A DNA stretch of 64,000 bases from Amorphus coralli DSM 19760 (lineage in GTDB: Bacteria; Pseudomonadota; Alphaproteobacteria; Rhizobiales; Amorphaceae). How positions within the stretch are numbered: the first letter of the stretch is position 1; each line of letters starts with the position of its first letter. The stretch is taken from assembly GCF_000374525.1 (NCBI RefSeq), contig NZ_KB894574.1, positions 1 through 64,000 of the forward strand, read 5' to 3'. Positions 35,426-43,600 of this stretch are shown here, piece by piece. Position numbers and translations under genes: made by a program. Under the pieces are notes generated by a model, which saw only the letters and a list, made by a program, of their open reading frames with translations, was not told the DNA's origin and made no database searches.

Positions 35426-36340
35426 TCAGGCGGGCGAGGCGGCGGGCGCGGCGAGCCGGGCGATCTCCTCCCAGACCCGGTCCACCACCGGCGCCCGGTC
35501 GATCCTGAGGCGCAGGGCCACGATCTGCATCCGCGCCGAGCCGAAGATCGGGGAGAGGTCGCTGAGGGCGCCGGAGGCAAGGTCATCGGCGACCAGGCTG
35601 GCCGGCAGCCACGCCATGCCGACGCCGGCCGTCACAAGTTGCTTCATGGCCAGCGTCAGCGCCGTTTCCGCCCTCGGCCGGAGTGCCGCGGCGTCGGGGA
35701 AGCCCGGCAGGATCTCCTGGTTCATCACCTTCCCGAGGAACACCTCCGGCGGGTAGACCACGACCGGCACTTCGCCGGCCGCGAAGCCCGCGTTGAGGTC
35801 GTCGATGAGGGGCGACGGAAACACCGGGATCAGCCGTTCCTCGCCCAGCTCGATGCGCCCCAGATAGGCGTCGGCCGGCGGCAGCGGCTCGGTCTCCGAC
35901 TGGTAGAGAAGGACGATGTCGGCCTGCTTGGCCATGAGCTGGGTGTAGCACTCCTCGAGGTTGGCGGAGCGCAGGCGGATGCCGAGATTGCGGTCGCCGC
36001 AGAGGCGCTGGACCAGCGCCGGGGCGACCGACGTGGTGATGGCATGCTGGCAGGAGATGACGATCCGGTTCTGGATGTCGCGGTCCTGGCGGCGCAGATG
36101 GGTCTGCAGGTCGCGCAGCCGCAGCGCGATCTCCTGGATGCGCTCGCGCTCCTCCCGCACCACCGGCTTCATCTGGGCCGGCTTGCGGCTGCGATCGAGA
36201 AGCTCGACACCGAGATGCGCCTCGATCGCCATGATGCGGCGGGAGAAGGCCGGCTGGGTGACGAAGCGCCGTTCCGCCGCGGCCGCCAGCGAGCCGGTTT
36301 CCAGAACCGCGAGAATGTCTTCCAGCCAGTCGAGCCGCAT
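35426..36340 (-). CDS. LysR-family transcriptional regulator
   Basis: A 304-residue LTTR. The N-terminal winged HTH is WLEDILAVLETGSLAAAAERRFVTQPAFSRRI, followed by a linker helix rich in Arg/Glu. The effector domain lies from about residue 90 (NRIVISCQHAITTSVAPAL onward). The start at 36340 has the strong site GGGAGGG. It is divergent from the DegT/racemase/ABC operon, and the shared gap contains a 21-bp dyad, so it most likely controls that operon in response to its substrate. Confidence 0.9.
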   Translation of the reverse strand: MRLDWLEDILAVLETGSLAAAAERRFVTQPAFSRRIMAIEAHLGVELLDRSRKPAQMKPVVREERERIQEIALRLRDLQTHLRRQDRDIQNRIVISCQHAITTSVAPALVQRLCGDRNLGIRLRSANLEECYTQLMAKQADIVLLYQSETEPLPPADAYLGRIELGEERLIPVFPSPLIDDLNAGFAAGEVPVVVYPPEVFLGKVMNQEILPGFPDAAALRPRAETALTLAMKQLVTAGVGMAWLPASLVADDLASGALSDLSPIFGSARMQIVALRLRIDRAPVVDRVWEEIARLAAPAASPA

Positions 36341-36356
36341 CGCGACGCCCTCCCAC

Positions 36357-36399
36357 AACATGCAGAAAGCGCATGTTAGTGCGTAAAATTTGCAATTGC
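36357..36399. promoter_or_regulatory. Candidate LysR operator between divergent genes
   Basis: A perfect dyad has the arms AACATGC (36357-36363) and GCATGTT (36371-36377) separated by 7 bases, fitting the T-N11-A type LysR box. Immediately beyond lie TAAAAT (36384-36389), a possible -10 of the plus-strand operon, and a second small palindrome GCAATTGC (36392-36399). Confidence 0.6.
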
Positions 36400-36517
36400 G
36401 CGGGCCTAAATGATGCTCATGATCATCGATTATGCATCTTTGGTCGCCCACCTTGGTCGAACGAGTGGTCTTCCGCCGCCGCCCGCGCGCGGGGAACGGG
36501 ACGTGGCCGCTGCAACC

Positions 36518-37726
36518 ATGAGCATCGAGCCGTTCACGCGGAGCTTCACCCAGCAGGAGCCCATCCCCGAGGCCGCCATCGCGGCGGCCGTCGAGGTGAT
36601 GCGGAGCGGCCGGCTGCATCGCTACAACACGATCGAGGCAGAGGTGCCGGCCGCGTCCGCCCTGGAACGGGCCTATGCCGACTACCAGGGCGCCCGCTAC
36701 TGCCTCGCCTGCGCCTCCGGCGGCACCGCCCTGCAGCTGGCGCTGCGGGCCTGCGGCCTGGCGCCGGGCGAGCGGGTGCTGACCAACGCCTTCACGCTGG
36801 CGCCGGTACCGGGCGCGATCGTGGCGGCGGGCGGGCGGCCGGTGCTGGTGGAAACCACCGAGGACCTGGTCATCGACCTTGCCGACCTGGAGGTGAAGGC
36901 GGCGGGCTCGGGGGCACGGTTCCTGCTCGTCTCGCACATGCGCGGCCACCTGGTGGACATGGACGCGCTCATGGCGCTCGCCGGACGGTGCGGGCTGACG
37001 GTGATCGAGGACTGCGCCCACACGATGGGGGCGGCCTGGCGCGGCCGGAAGAGCGGCAATTTCGGCCGGGTCGCCTGCTTCAGCACCCAGACCTACAAGC
37101 ACATGAACTCCGGCGAGGGCGGGCTCCTGACCACCGACGACGCCGAACTCGCCGCACGCGCCATCGTGCTGTCGGGCTCCTACATGCTCTACGAGCGCCA
37201 CGGCGCCGCGCCACCGGCGGAGGTGGTCGAGCGGATCCGGCTGGAGACCCCGAACAATTCCGGCCGCATGGACAATCTGCGCGCCGCGATCCTCCTGCCG
37301 CAGCTCGCCGAGCTCGACGCCAACGTGGCGCGCTGGAACACCCGCTACCGGGCGATCGAGGCGCGGCTCGCAAGGGTCGCGGCGCTGGTGCTGCCGGTGC
37401 GGCCGCCGGAGGAGCTTTATGTCGGCTCGTCCATCCAGTTCCGGATCCCCGGCATTGCCCCCGACGATGCCCGCCGCTTCGTGGTCGACGCGCGCGCGCT
37501 CGGCGTCGAGCTGAAATGGTTCGGCGCGCCGGAGCCGGTGGCGTTCACCTCGACCCACGCCAGCTGGACCTACCTGGAGCGCCAGGCGTTGCCGCGGACC
37601 GACCGGGTGCTGGCCGGCCTGTTCGACATGCGCATTCCGCTGACCTTCTCCGTCGACGACTGCCGGCACATCGCCGACATCATCGCCCACTGCGCCGAAC
37701 GCCTGTCGCTGGAGGGCGCCGCGTGA
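36518..37726 (+). CDS. DegT/DnrJ/EryC1/StrS-family PLP aminotransferase
   Basis: A 402-residue fold-type I PLP enzyme. Motifs include FTRSFTQQEPIPEAAI and GRLHRYN at the start, the PLP-phosphate region CLACASGGTALQLAL, VIEDCAHTMGAAW (cofactor-pairing Asp and His), and the Schiff-base Lys in STQTYKHMNSGEGG. The family mostly transaminates sugar or other keto substrates. Here it sits with a racemase and an importer rather than polysaccharide genes, so a catabolic amino-donor role is inferred. The ATG at 36518 is taken as start; an in-frame ATG at 36410 adds 36 unconserved residues. Its stop overlaps the racemase ATG (TGATG). Confidence 0.85.
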   Translation: MSIEPFTRSFTQQEPIPEAAIAAAVEVMRSGRLHRYNTIEAEVPAASALERAYADYQGARYCLACASGGTALQLALRACGLAPGERVLTNAFTLAPVPGAIVAAGGRPVLVETTEDLVIDLADLEVKAAGSGARFLLVSHMRGHLVDMDALMALAGRCGLTVIEDCAHTMGAAWRGRKSGNFGRVACFSTQTYKHMNSGEGGLLTTDDAELAARAIVLSGSYMLYERHGAAPPAEVVERIRLETPNNSGRMDNLRAAILLPQLAELDANVARWNTRYRAIEARLARVAALVLPVRPPEELYVGSSIQFRIPGIAPDDARRFVVDARALGVELKWFGAPEPVAFTSTHASWTYLERQALPRTDRVLAGLFDMRIPLTFSVDDCRHIADIIAHCAERLSLEGAA

Positions 37727-38448
37727 TGGCCGTGCGGCGGCGGGTCGGCATTCTCGGCGGCATGGGACCCGAGGCGACGGTGCTGCTGATGCAGCGCGTG
37801 ATCGAACGCACCGAAGTCGCCGACGACCAGGACCACGTGCCGATGCTGGTGGACAACAATCCGCAGGTGCCGTCGCGGGTGAAGGCGCTGGTGGAGGGCA
37901 CCGGCGAGGACCCCGGCCCGGTGCTGGCCGCCATGGCGCGCGGGCTTGAGGCCGGCGGTGCCGAGGCGCTGGCCATGCCCTGCAACACCGCCCACCACTA
38001 CGCGCCCGCGATCCGGGAGGCGGCGTCGATCCCGTTCATCGACATGATCGAGGCCGCGTCGGACCGGCTCGCCGAAACCGGCGCGCAGCGGGTCGGCGTC
38101 CTCGCCTCGCCGGCGGTGCGGCTGACCGGGCTCTACGACGCGCCGCTGGCGGCCCGCGGGATGACGCCTGTCCATCCGGACGCCGATGCCGCCCTGCTCC
38201 TGGCGATGCGCGACGTGAAGGTGCGCCGCCACGGCGCGGCCCGCGACGCGCTCGCGGGCATCGCCACCGGCCTGGCCGTGCGGGGCGCCGACGCGCTGCT
38301 GGTCGCGTGTACCGAGTTCTCCATCGTCGCCGAACCGGCACGCAACATGCTTCCCCTTGTCGATGCCATCGACGTGCTGGCCGAGAAGGTCGTGGCCTTC
38401 TCGTGTGAGCCAGCGAAAATTGTGCAAGGCTTGGCAAGGAACGCTTGA
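37726..38448 (+). CDS. Aspartate/glutamate racemase-family protein (YgeA type)
   Basis: A 240-residue cofactor-independent racemase fold. Signatures are GILGGMGPEATVLLMQRVIE at the N-terminus, the first catalytic-type Cys in AMPCNTAHHY, and the second in LVACTEFSI, both present, so a two-base racemisation mechanism is possible. Substrate is not readable; relatives act on aspartate, glutamate, broad amino acids or hydantoins. It overlaps the DegT gene by 1 base and precedes the periplasmic binding protein gene by 114 bases. Confidence 0.88.
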   Translation: MAVRRRVGILGGMGPEATVLLMQRVIERTEVADDQDHVPMLVDNNPQVPSRVKALVEGTGEDPGPVLAAMARGLEAGGAEALAMPCNTAHHYAPAIREAASIPFIDMIEAASDRLAETGAQRVGVLASPAVRLTGLYDAPLAARGMTPVHPDADAALLLAMRDVKVRRHGAARDALAGIATGLAVRGADALLVACTEFSIVAEPARNMLPLVDAIDVLAEKVVAFSCEPAKIVQGLARNA

Positions 38449-38562
38449 GGTGTAGCCGTCAGGCCGGGCAGGCTGTGGCCTGTCCGGACATGCCGTTCCC
38501 ACCACCCATACCAGATCCCCGGCAAAGGGGACGCACCATCCGAACAGAGAAGGAAGAGCATC

Positions 38563-39561
38563 ATGAAGACCACCCTTGCATCGATCCTCGTGGCGGGCAT
38601 GACGGCGTCGGCCGCCTTCGTCGCCTCCGCCCAGGCGGAGACGGTGATCATCGGCCACTTCGGCAACCCGACTCCCGACCAGTACGCCGCAGCGGAGAAG
38701 AAGTTCGAGTCCGCCACCGGCTGGGACATCGAGTGGCGCAAGTTCGCCGCCGGCACCGACGTGATCGCCGCCATGGCCTCCGGCGACGTCGTCCTGTCGG
38801 ACCTCGGCTCCTCGCCGCTGGCCATCGCCGCCAGCCAGGGCGTGCCGATCGAGATGTTCATGTTCGCGATGATCATCGGCGACGCGGAATCGCTCATCGT
38901 GCGCGAGGATGCCGGCATCGAGACCATCGAGGACCTGAAGGGCAAGCGCATCGCCGTTCCGGTGGGCTCCACCGCCCACTTCTCGCTGATGGGGGCGCTC
39001 CAGCACTCCGGCATCGGCGAGAACGAGCTGACCATCATCTCCATGCCGCCGGACCAGATCGCCGCGGCCTGGGAGCAGGACGCAATCGACGGCGGCTTCA
39101 TCTGGCAGCCGGTGCAGTCGAAGATCCTGCAGACCGGCAAGCGCCTGATCAGCGCCAACCAGACGGCAGACTGGGGCTTCCCGACCTTCGACGCCTGGGT
39201 GGTGAACAAGGAGTTCGCCGCGGCCAACAAGGACGCCATGGTGGCCTTCACCAAGGCCATGAACGAGGCGAACGAGGCCTACCTGAAGGATCCGTCCGCG
39301 TGGACGCCCGACAGCGCCGCCGTGAAGGCGATCGCCGAGCGCACCGGCGCGGCACCGGACCAGGTGCCGGAGATCATCGAGGGCTTCACCTACCTGCCGC
39401 TGTCGGAGCAGGTGAGCGAGAAGTGGCTCGGCGGCGGCGCCGCGGCGGCCCTCAAGGCGACGGCCGAATTCCTCAAGGAAGCCGGCCGCATCGACCAGCT
39501 CGCCGACGACTACTCCGACTACGTCACCGACGCGTTCGCCAAGGCGGCACTGAACGAATAG
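38563..39561 (+). CDS. Taurine-type ABC transporter substrate-binding protein
   Basis: A 332-residue periplasmic binding protein of the TauA/SsuA/NrtA group. The signal peptide is MKTTLASILVAGMTASAAFV with cleavage near AQA. Mature motifs include TVIIGHFGNPTPDQYAAAE, GTDVIAAMASGDVVLSDLGSSP, DLKGKRIAVPVGSTAHFSL and GGFIWQPVQSKI. Known ligands of this group are taurine, alkanesulfonates, nitrate and thiamine precursors. In this context an amino-bearing ligand is likely. A leader hairpin (GGGCAGGC/GCCTGTCC, around 38464-38490) lies in the 114-base gap upstream. Confidence 0.9.
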   Translation: MKTTLASILVAGMTASAAFVASAQAETVIIGHFGNPTPDQYAAAEKKFESATGWDIEWRKFAAGTDVIAAMASGDVVLSDLGSSPLAIAASQGVPIEMFMFAMIIGDAESLIVREDAGIETIEDLKGKRIAVPVGSTAHFSLMGALQHSGIGENELTIISMPPDQIAAAWEQDAIDGGFIWQPVQSKILQTGKRLISANQTADWGFPTFDAWVVNKEFAAANKDAMVAFTKAMNEANEAYLKDPSAWTPDSAAVKAIAERTGAAPDQVPEIIEGFTYLPLSEQVSEKWLGGGAAAALKATAEFLKEAGRIDQLADDYSDYVTDAFAKAALNE

Positions 39562-39627
39562 GCTTTTTGCCGCGACACCAGAGGCCACGGCGGTTCGCCG
39601 CCGTGGCGCCCCCATTTCGGAGGAACG

Positions 39628-40413
39628 ATGGCTCTCGTTATCGATGACGTGTCGGTGATCTACCCCGCCGCCAACGGCAGACCGCCGGTGGAAGCCCTGA
39701 GCAAGATCGACCTGACCATCGGCCCGGGCGACTTCGTTGTGGCGCTCGGCGCGTCGGGCTGCGGCAAGTCCACCCTGCTCAACCTCATCGCCGGGTTCCT
39801 GGCGCCTTCCTCCGGCTCGCTGACGCTCGACGGAAGCCCGATCGACGGGCCCGGCGCCGACCGGTCCGTGGTGTTCCAGAAGCACGCGCTCCTGCCCTGG
39901 CTCAACGTTCTCGACAACGTCGCCTTCGGCCTCAAGCTGCAGGGCATCTCGCAGCAGAACCGCAAGGCCATCGCGGAGAAGTTCATCGGCCTGCTCGGCC
40001 TCTCCGGCTTCGAACAGTCGCCGGTCTACGCGCTGTCCGGCGGCATGCAGCAGCGCGTCGGCATCGCAAGGGCGCTCACCTGCGAGCCAAAGGTGCTGCT
40101 GATGGACGAGCCGCTTGGCGCGCTGGACGCGCTGACCCGCGAAAAGGCCCAGGAGCTGATCCTCAAGATCTGGGACGACACCCGGAAATCCATGTTCTTC
40201 ATCACCCACAGCGTCGAGGAGGCCCTGTTCATGGGCACCCACCTGGTGGTGATGTCGCCGCGGCCCGGCCGGATCGCGCACCGCTTCGATCTGCCCTTCT
40301 CGCGCCGCTACCTGGCCGGCGAGACGGCGCGCGCCCTCAAGGCGTCTCCCGACTTCATCAGGATCCGCGAAGAGGTCTTGAGCATCATCTTCGCCGACGA
40401 GGAGGCCGCATGA
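39628..40413 (+). CDS. Taurine-type ABC transporter ATP-binding protein
   Basis: A 261-residue ABC ATPase. Walker A is GASGCGKST, the Q-loop is VVFQKHALLPW, the signature is LSGGMQQRVGIA, Walker B is VLLMDEPLGALD and the switch His is in FFITHSVEEALF, all characteristic of TauB/SsuB/NrtD. It energises import with the permease that starts 4 bases before its stop (overlap). AGGAACG precedes the ATG. Confidence 0.93.
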   Translation: MALVIDDVSVIYPAANGRPPVEALSKIDLTIGPGDFVVALGASGCGKSTLLNLIAGFLAPSSGSLTLDGSPIDGPGADRSVVFQKHALLPWLNVLDNVAFGLKLQGISQQNRKAIAEKFIGLLGLSGFEQSPVYALSGGMQQRVGIARALTCEPKVLLMDEPLGALDALTREKAQELILKIWDDTRKSMFFITHSVEEALFMGTHLVVMSPRPGRIAHRFDLPFSRRYLAGETARALKASPDFIRIREEVLSIIFADEEAA

Positions 40414-41303
40414 GCGATCAGGTGTCAGAGAAGGCTCCCGGCGACACCGCGCCGCCGCGCACCGGCTTCGGCGCCGGCATCTCCCGCCTGACGCGCGGCA
40501 AGCCCACCCAGCCCGGCGAGACCTATGGCGTGCCCGGCTCCGGCGACACGCTCGTCCTGAGCCTGTTCACCATCGCCCTCCTGATCTTCGTCTGGTGGCT
40601 GATCACCGAGATGGAGCTGGTGAAGCCGCTGTTCGTCCCCTCGCCGCAGTCCATCGTCCAGAAGTTCATCTCCGTCTGGCAGAACGGCTTCACCGGCACG
40701 CCGCTGTGGGAGCACATCGCGATCTCGGCGGCGCGCGTCTTCGGCGCGTTCCTGCTGGCCTGCGCCATCGGCGTGCCGCTCGGTCTCGCCATGGGCATGA
40801 GCCCGATGATGCGCGGCATCTTCGACCCGCCCATCGAGTTCTACCGGCCGATCCCGCCGCTCGCCTACCTGCCGCTGATGATCATCTGGTTCGGCATCGG
40901 CGAGGTCTCCAAAGTGCTGCTGATCTTCCTGTCGGTGTTTGCCCCGGTGGCGCTGGGCGCCAAGGCCGGCGTGCGATCCGCCGCCATCGAGCAGATCCAC
41001 GCGGCCTACTCGTTCGGCGCCTCGCGCTGGCAGGTGATGCGCTACATCATCCTGCCCTCCGCCCTGCCGGAAATCCTCACCGCCATGCGCATCGGCATCG
41101 GCTTCGGCTGGACCACCCTGGTGGCCGCCGAGATGGTCGCGGCCACCTCGGGCATCGGCTACATGGTGCTGTCGGCCTCGCAGTTCCTGCAGACCTCGAC
41201 GGTGATCATGGGGATCGTGGTGATCGCGGCAATCGCCTACACCTTCGACCTCCTGATGCGTTTCATCGAGCGCAAGGTGGTGCCCTGGAAGGGCAAGATG
41301 TAG
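40410..41303 (+). CDS. Taurine-type ABC transporter permease
   Basis: A 297-residue TauC/SsuC-type permease. A 45-residue polar N-terminus is followed by about six helices. The EAA coupling loop (EQIHAAYSFGASRWQVMRYI then ILPSALPEILTAMR) contacts the ATPase, and GWTTLVAAEMVAATSGIGYMV is a typical helix region. The ATG overlaps the ATPase stop (ATGA), and the hydrolase gene starts 20 bases downstream. Confidence 0.92.
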   Translation: MSDQVSEKAPGDTAPPRTGFGAGISRLTRGKPTQPGETYGVPGSGDTLVLSLFTIALLIFVWWLITEMELVKPLFVPSPQSIVQKFISVWQNGFTGTPLWEHIAISAARVFGAFLLACAIGVPLGLAMGMSPMMRGIFDPPIEFYRPIPPLAYLPLMIIWFGIGEVSKVLLIFLSVFAPVALGAKAGVRSAAIEQIHAAYSFGASRWQVMRYIILPSALPEILTAMRIGIGFGWTTLVAAEMVAATSGIGYMVLSASQFLQTSTVIMGIVVIAAIAYTFDLLMRFIERKVVPWKGKM

Positions 41304-41323
41304 GACCGCCGGGGGTCGCGCGG

Positions 41324-42082
41324 ATGGGGACAAGGCTCGGCGGCCTGCGGGCCGGCGCCGGCCCGCCGCTGGTGCTGGTGCACGGCTATCTCGGCGGCGC
41401 CGCCATGTGGGAGCGCGAGGTCGCGCGCTTCGCAGGCGCTTTCGATGTCATCGCGCCGGACCTGCCGGGATATGGCGGCAGCGCCGACCGTCCGGCCCCG
41501 GACCGGATCGGCGGTTATGCCGCTGCCGTCCTCGCCCATCTCGACACGCTCGGCCTCGACCGGTTTCACCTGCTCGGCCACTCGATGGGCGGCATGATCG
41601 CCCAGGAGATGGCAGCCACAGCGCCGGGACGCGTAGACCGGCTGGTGCTCTACGGCACCGGGCCGCGCGGCGTCCTCCCCGACCGGTTCGAACCCATCCA
41701 GACATCGCGGCAGCGACTGAAGGCCGACGGCGTGGCCGCCACCGCGCGCCGCATCGCCGCCACCTGGTTCCGCGACGGGGAGAAGGCCCCGGCCTTTGCG
41801 CTGTGCGAGCGGCTGGGCCAGGCCATCAGCCTGGAAACCGCGCGCGCCGGGCTCGATGCCATGGAGGCCTGGGACGGGCGGGAGGCGCTTGGCCGCATCG
41901 GCGCGCCGACACTGGTGCTGTGGGGCGATCGCGACCGCTCCTATGGCTGGCCGCAGCCGGAAGCGCTGTGGCGGGGCATTGGCGGCGCCAGCCTCGCCGT
42001 GGTGCCCGGCTGCGCCCACAACGTCCACCAGGAAAAGCCGGAGATCTTCGCCACACTGCTCGCCGACTTCCTGGGCACGTGA
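41324..42082 (+). CDS. Alpha/beta-hydrolase fold protein
   Basis: A 252-residue hydrolase. The oxyanion region VHGYLGGAAMW, nucleophile elbow GHSMGG, acid residue in LWGDRDRSYG and catalytic His in PGCAHNVHQEKP form a complete Ser-Asp-His triad. Such enzymes open esters, lactones, thioesters or C-C bonds. Its position between an importer and an aminotransferase suggests it hydrolyses an intermediate of the imported compound. The ATG at 41324 directly precedes the conserved fold. Confidence 0.88.
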   Translation: MGTRLGGLRAGAGPPLVLVHGYLGGAAMWEREVARFAGAFDVIAPDLPGYGGSADRPAPDRIGGYAAAVLAHLDTLGLDRFHLLGHSMGGMIAQEMAATAPGRVDRLVLYGTGPRGVLPDRFEPIQTSRQRLKADGVAATARRIAATWFRDGEKAPAFALCERLGQAISLETARAGLDAMEAWDGREALGRIGAPTLVLWGDRDRSYGWPQPEALWRGIGGASLAVVPGCAHNVHQEKPEIFATLLADFLGT

Positions 42083-42217
42083 GCCAACACCTGTCCTGTC
42101 TCCCCCCTTGCGAACGGGGCTTGCCAGACCGGAGGCGACCGGACGAGAGTGGTGTGGTGGACGGCCGCCCGGCGCGTCCGCCCTGCGTTCTGCGTCTTTC
42201 CGAGGATTCATCCGCCC

Positions 42218-43438
42218 ATGAGCCTGTCGAACGGACGGCCGTACGTGGCCATTCCCGGCCCTTCCGTCATGCCGGACAGGGTGCTTGCCGCCATGCAGCG
42301 CCCGGCGCCGAACATTTACACCGGCGCCATCGTCGACCTGACCGACGGGCTGCTGGCGGACCTGAAGCAGGTCGCGCGCTGCTCCGGCCACGCCACCATC
42401 TACATCACCAACGGGCACGGCGCCTGGGAGGCGGCGATCGCCAACATGTTCTCCCGTGGCGACACCGCGCTGGTCTGCTCCACCGGCCACTTCGCCATCG
42501 GCTGGGCCGACGCGGCAGCCCGGATGGGCGTGGAGGCGGAGATCCTCGACTTCGGCCGCAGGGCGCCGGTCGATCCCCAGCGCCTGGAAGAACGGCTGCG
42601 CCAGGACAGCGACCACACCATCAAGGCGGTGTTGCTGACCCATGTCGACACCGCGACGACGGTGCTCAACGACATTGCCGCCGTGCGCCGGGCCATCGAC
42701 GCCGCCGGCCACCCGGCGCTGCTGGCCGTCGACGCCATCGCCTCGCTGGTCTGCGAGCCCTTCGACTTCGACGCCTGGGGCGTCGACGTGCTGGTCGCCG
42801 CCAGCCAGAAGGGACTGATGACCCCGCCGGGCCTCGGCTTCATCTGGGTGTCCGACACCGCGCTGGAGCGCTCGCAAGCCTCCGATCTCGCCACGCCCTA
42901 CTGGGACTGGAAGCCGCGCATCGCCAAGGCGATCTTCTCCCACAACTTCGCAGGAACGGCGCCGACGCACCATCTCTACGCGCTGCGCGAGGCCCTCGAC
43001 ATGATCGAGGAGGAGGGGCTGGAGCACGTCTGGACCCGCCACGACGCCCTGGCCCGTGCCGTCTGGGCGGCCTTTGGACGCTGGGCGGACGGCGGCGACA
43101 TCGAGCTGAACGTGCCCGACCCGCAAGCGCGCTCGCACGCGGTGACGGCGGCGCGCTTCGGCGGTGGCGCGGCGGAACGGCTGCGCTCCTGGGTGGAGAC
43201 GGAAGCCGGCGTGACGCTGGGCATCGGCCTCGGTATGGCGCTGCCGAGCGAGCCGACCTATGGCGACTTCCTGCGGGTGGCGCACATGGGCCACGTCAAC
43301 GCGCACATGACGCTGGGCGTTCTGGCTGCGATGGAGGCGGGACTGCAGGCGCTGGACGTGCCGCACGGCGACGGCGCGCTGGACGCGGCGGCCGCCGCCA
43401 TCGCCGAGGCCGCCCGGGAAAGCGCCGCACGTCCCTGA
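42218..43438 (+). CDS. Class V PLP aminotransferase (serine/alanine-glyoxylate aminotransferase-like)
   Basis: A 406-residue fold-type I PLP enzyme. The N-terminal AIPGPSVMPDRVLAAMQRP and YITNGHGAWEAAIANMFS match the AGXT/SgaA family. AVDAIASLVCEPFDFDAWGVD carries the cofactor Asp, and the Schiff-base Lys is in AASQKGLMTPPG. Relatives use glyoxylate or pyruvate as amino acceptor. It closes the 36.5-43.4 kb operon. The ATG at 42218 starts the conserved region. Upstream 42083-42217 shows no gene. Confidence 0.88.
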   Translation: MSLSNGRPYVAIPGPSVMPDRVLAAMQRPAPNIYTGAIVDLTDGLLADLKQVARCSGHATIYITNGHGAWEAAIANMFSRGDTALVCSTGHFAIGWADAAARMGVEAEILDFGRRAPVDPQRLEERLRQDSDHTIKAVLLTHVDTATTVLNDIAAVRRAIDAAGHPALLAVDAIASLVCEPFDFDAWGVDVLVAASQKGLMTPPGLGFIWVSDTALERSQASDLATPYWDWKPRIAKAIFSHNFAGTAPTHHLYALREALDMIEEEGLEHVWTRHDALARAVWAAFGRWADGGDIELNVPDPQARSHAVTAARFGGGAAERLRSWVETEAGVTLGIGLGMALPSEPTYGDFLRVAHMGHVNAHMTLGVLAAMEAGLQALDVPHGDGALDAAAAAIAEAARESAARP

Positions 43439-43600
43439 ACCGGTTCGGCCGAGCCGGACAAGCCCGGGATCTCCACACCTGAGCGGGCGACGGGGAGCGT
43501 TTCTTCCCGCCCGCCGCGGTGGGCGCGGGGAGACGCTGCGTGTAAGATCGGCTGCGGGGCACGAGGGCGGGCCGGGCAGGTCCGTCGCAGGGGAGACGGC

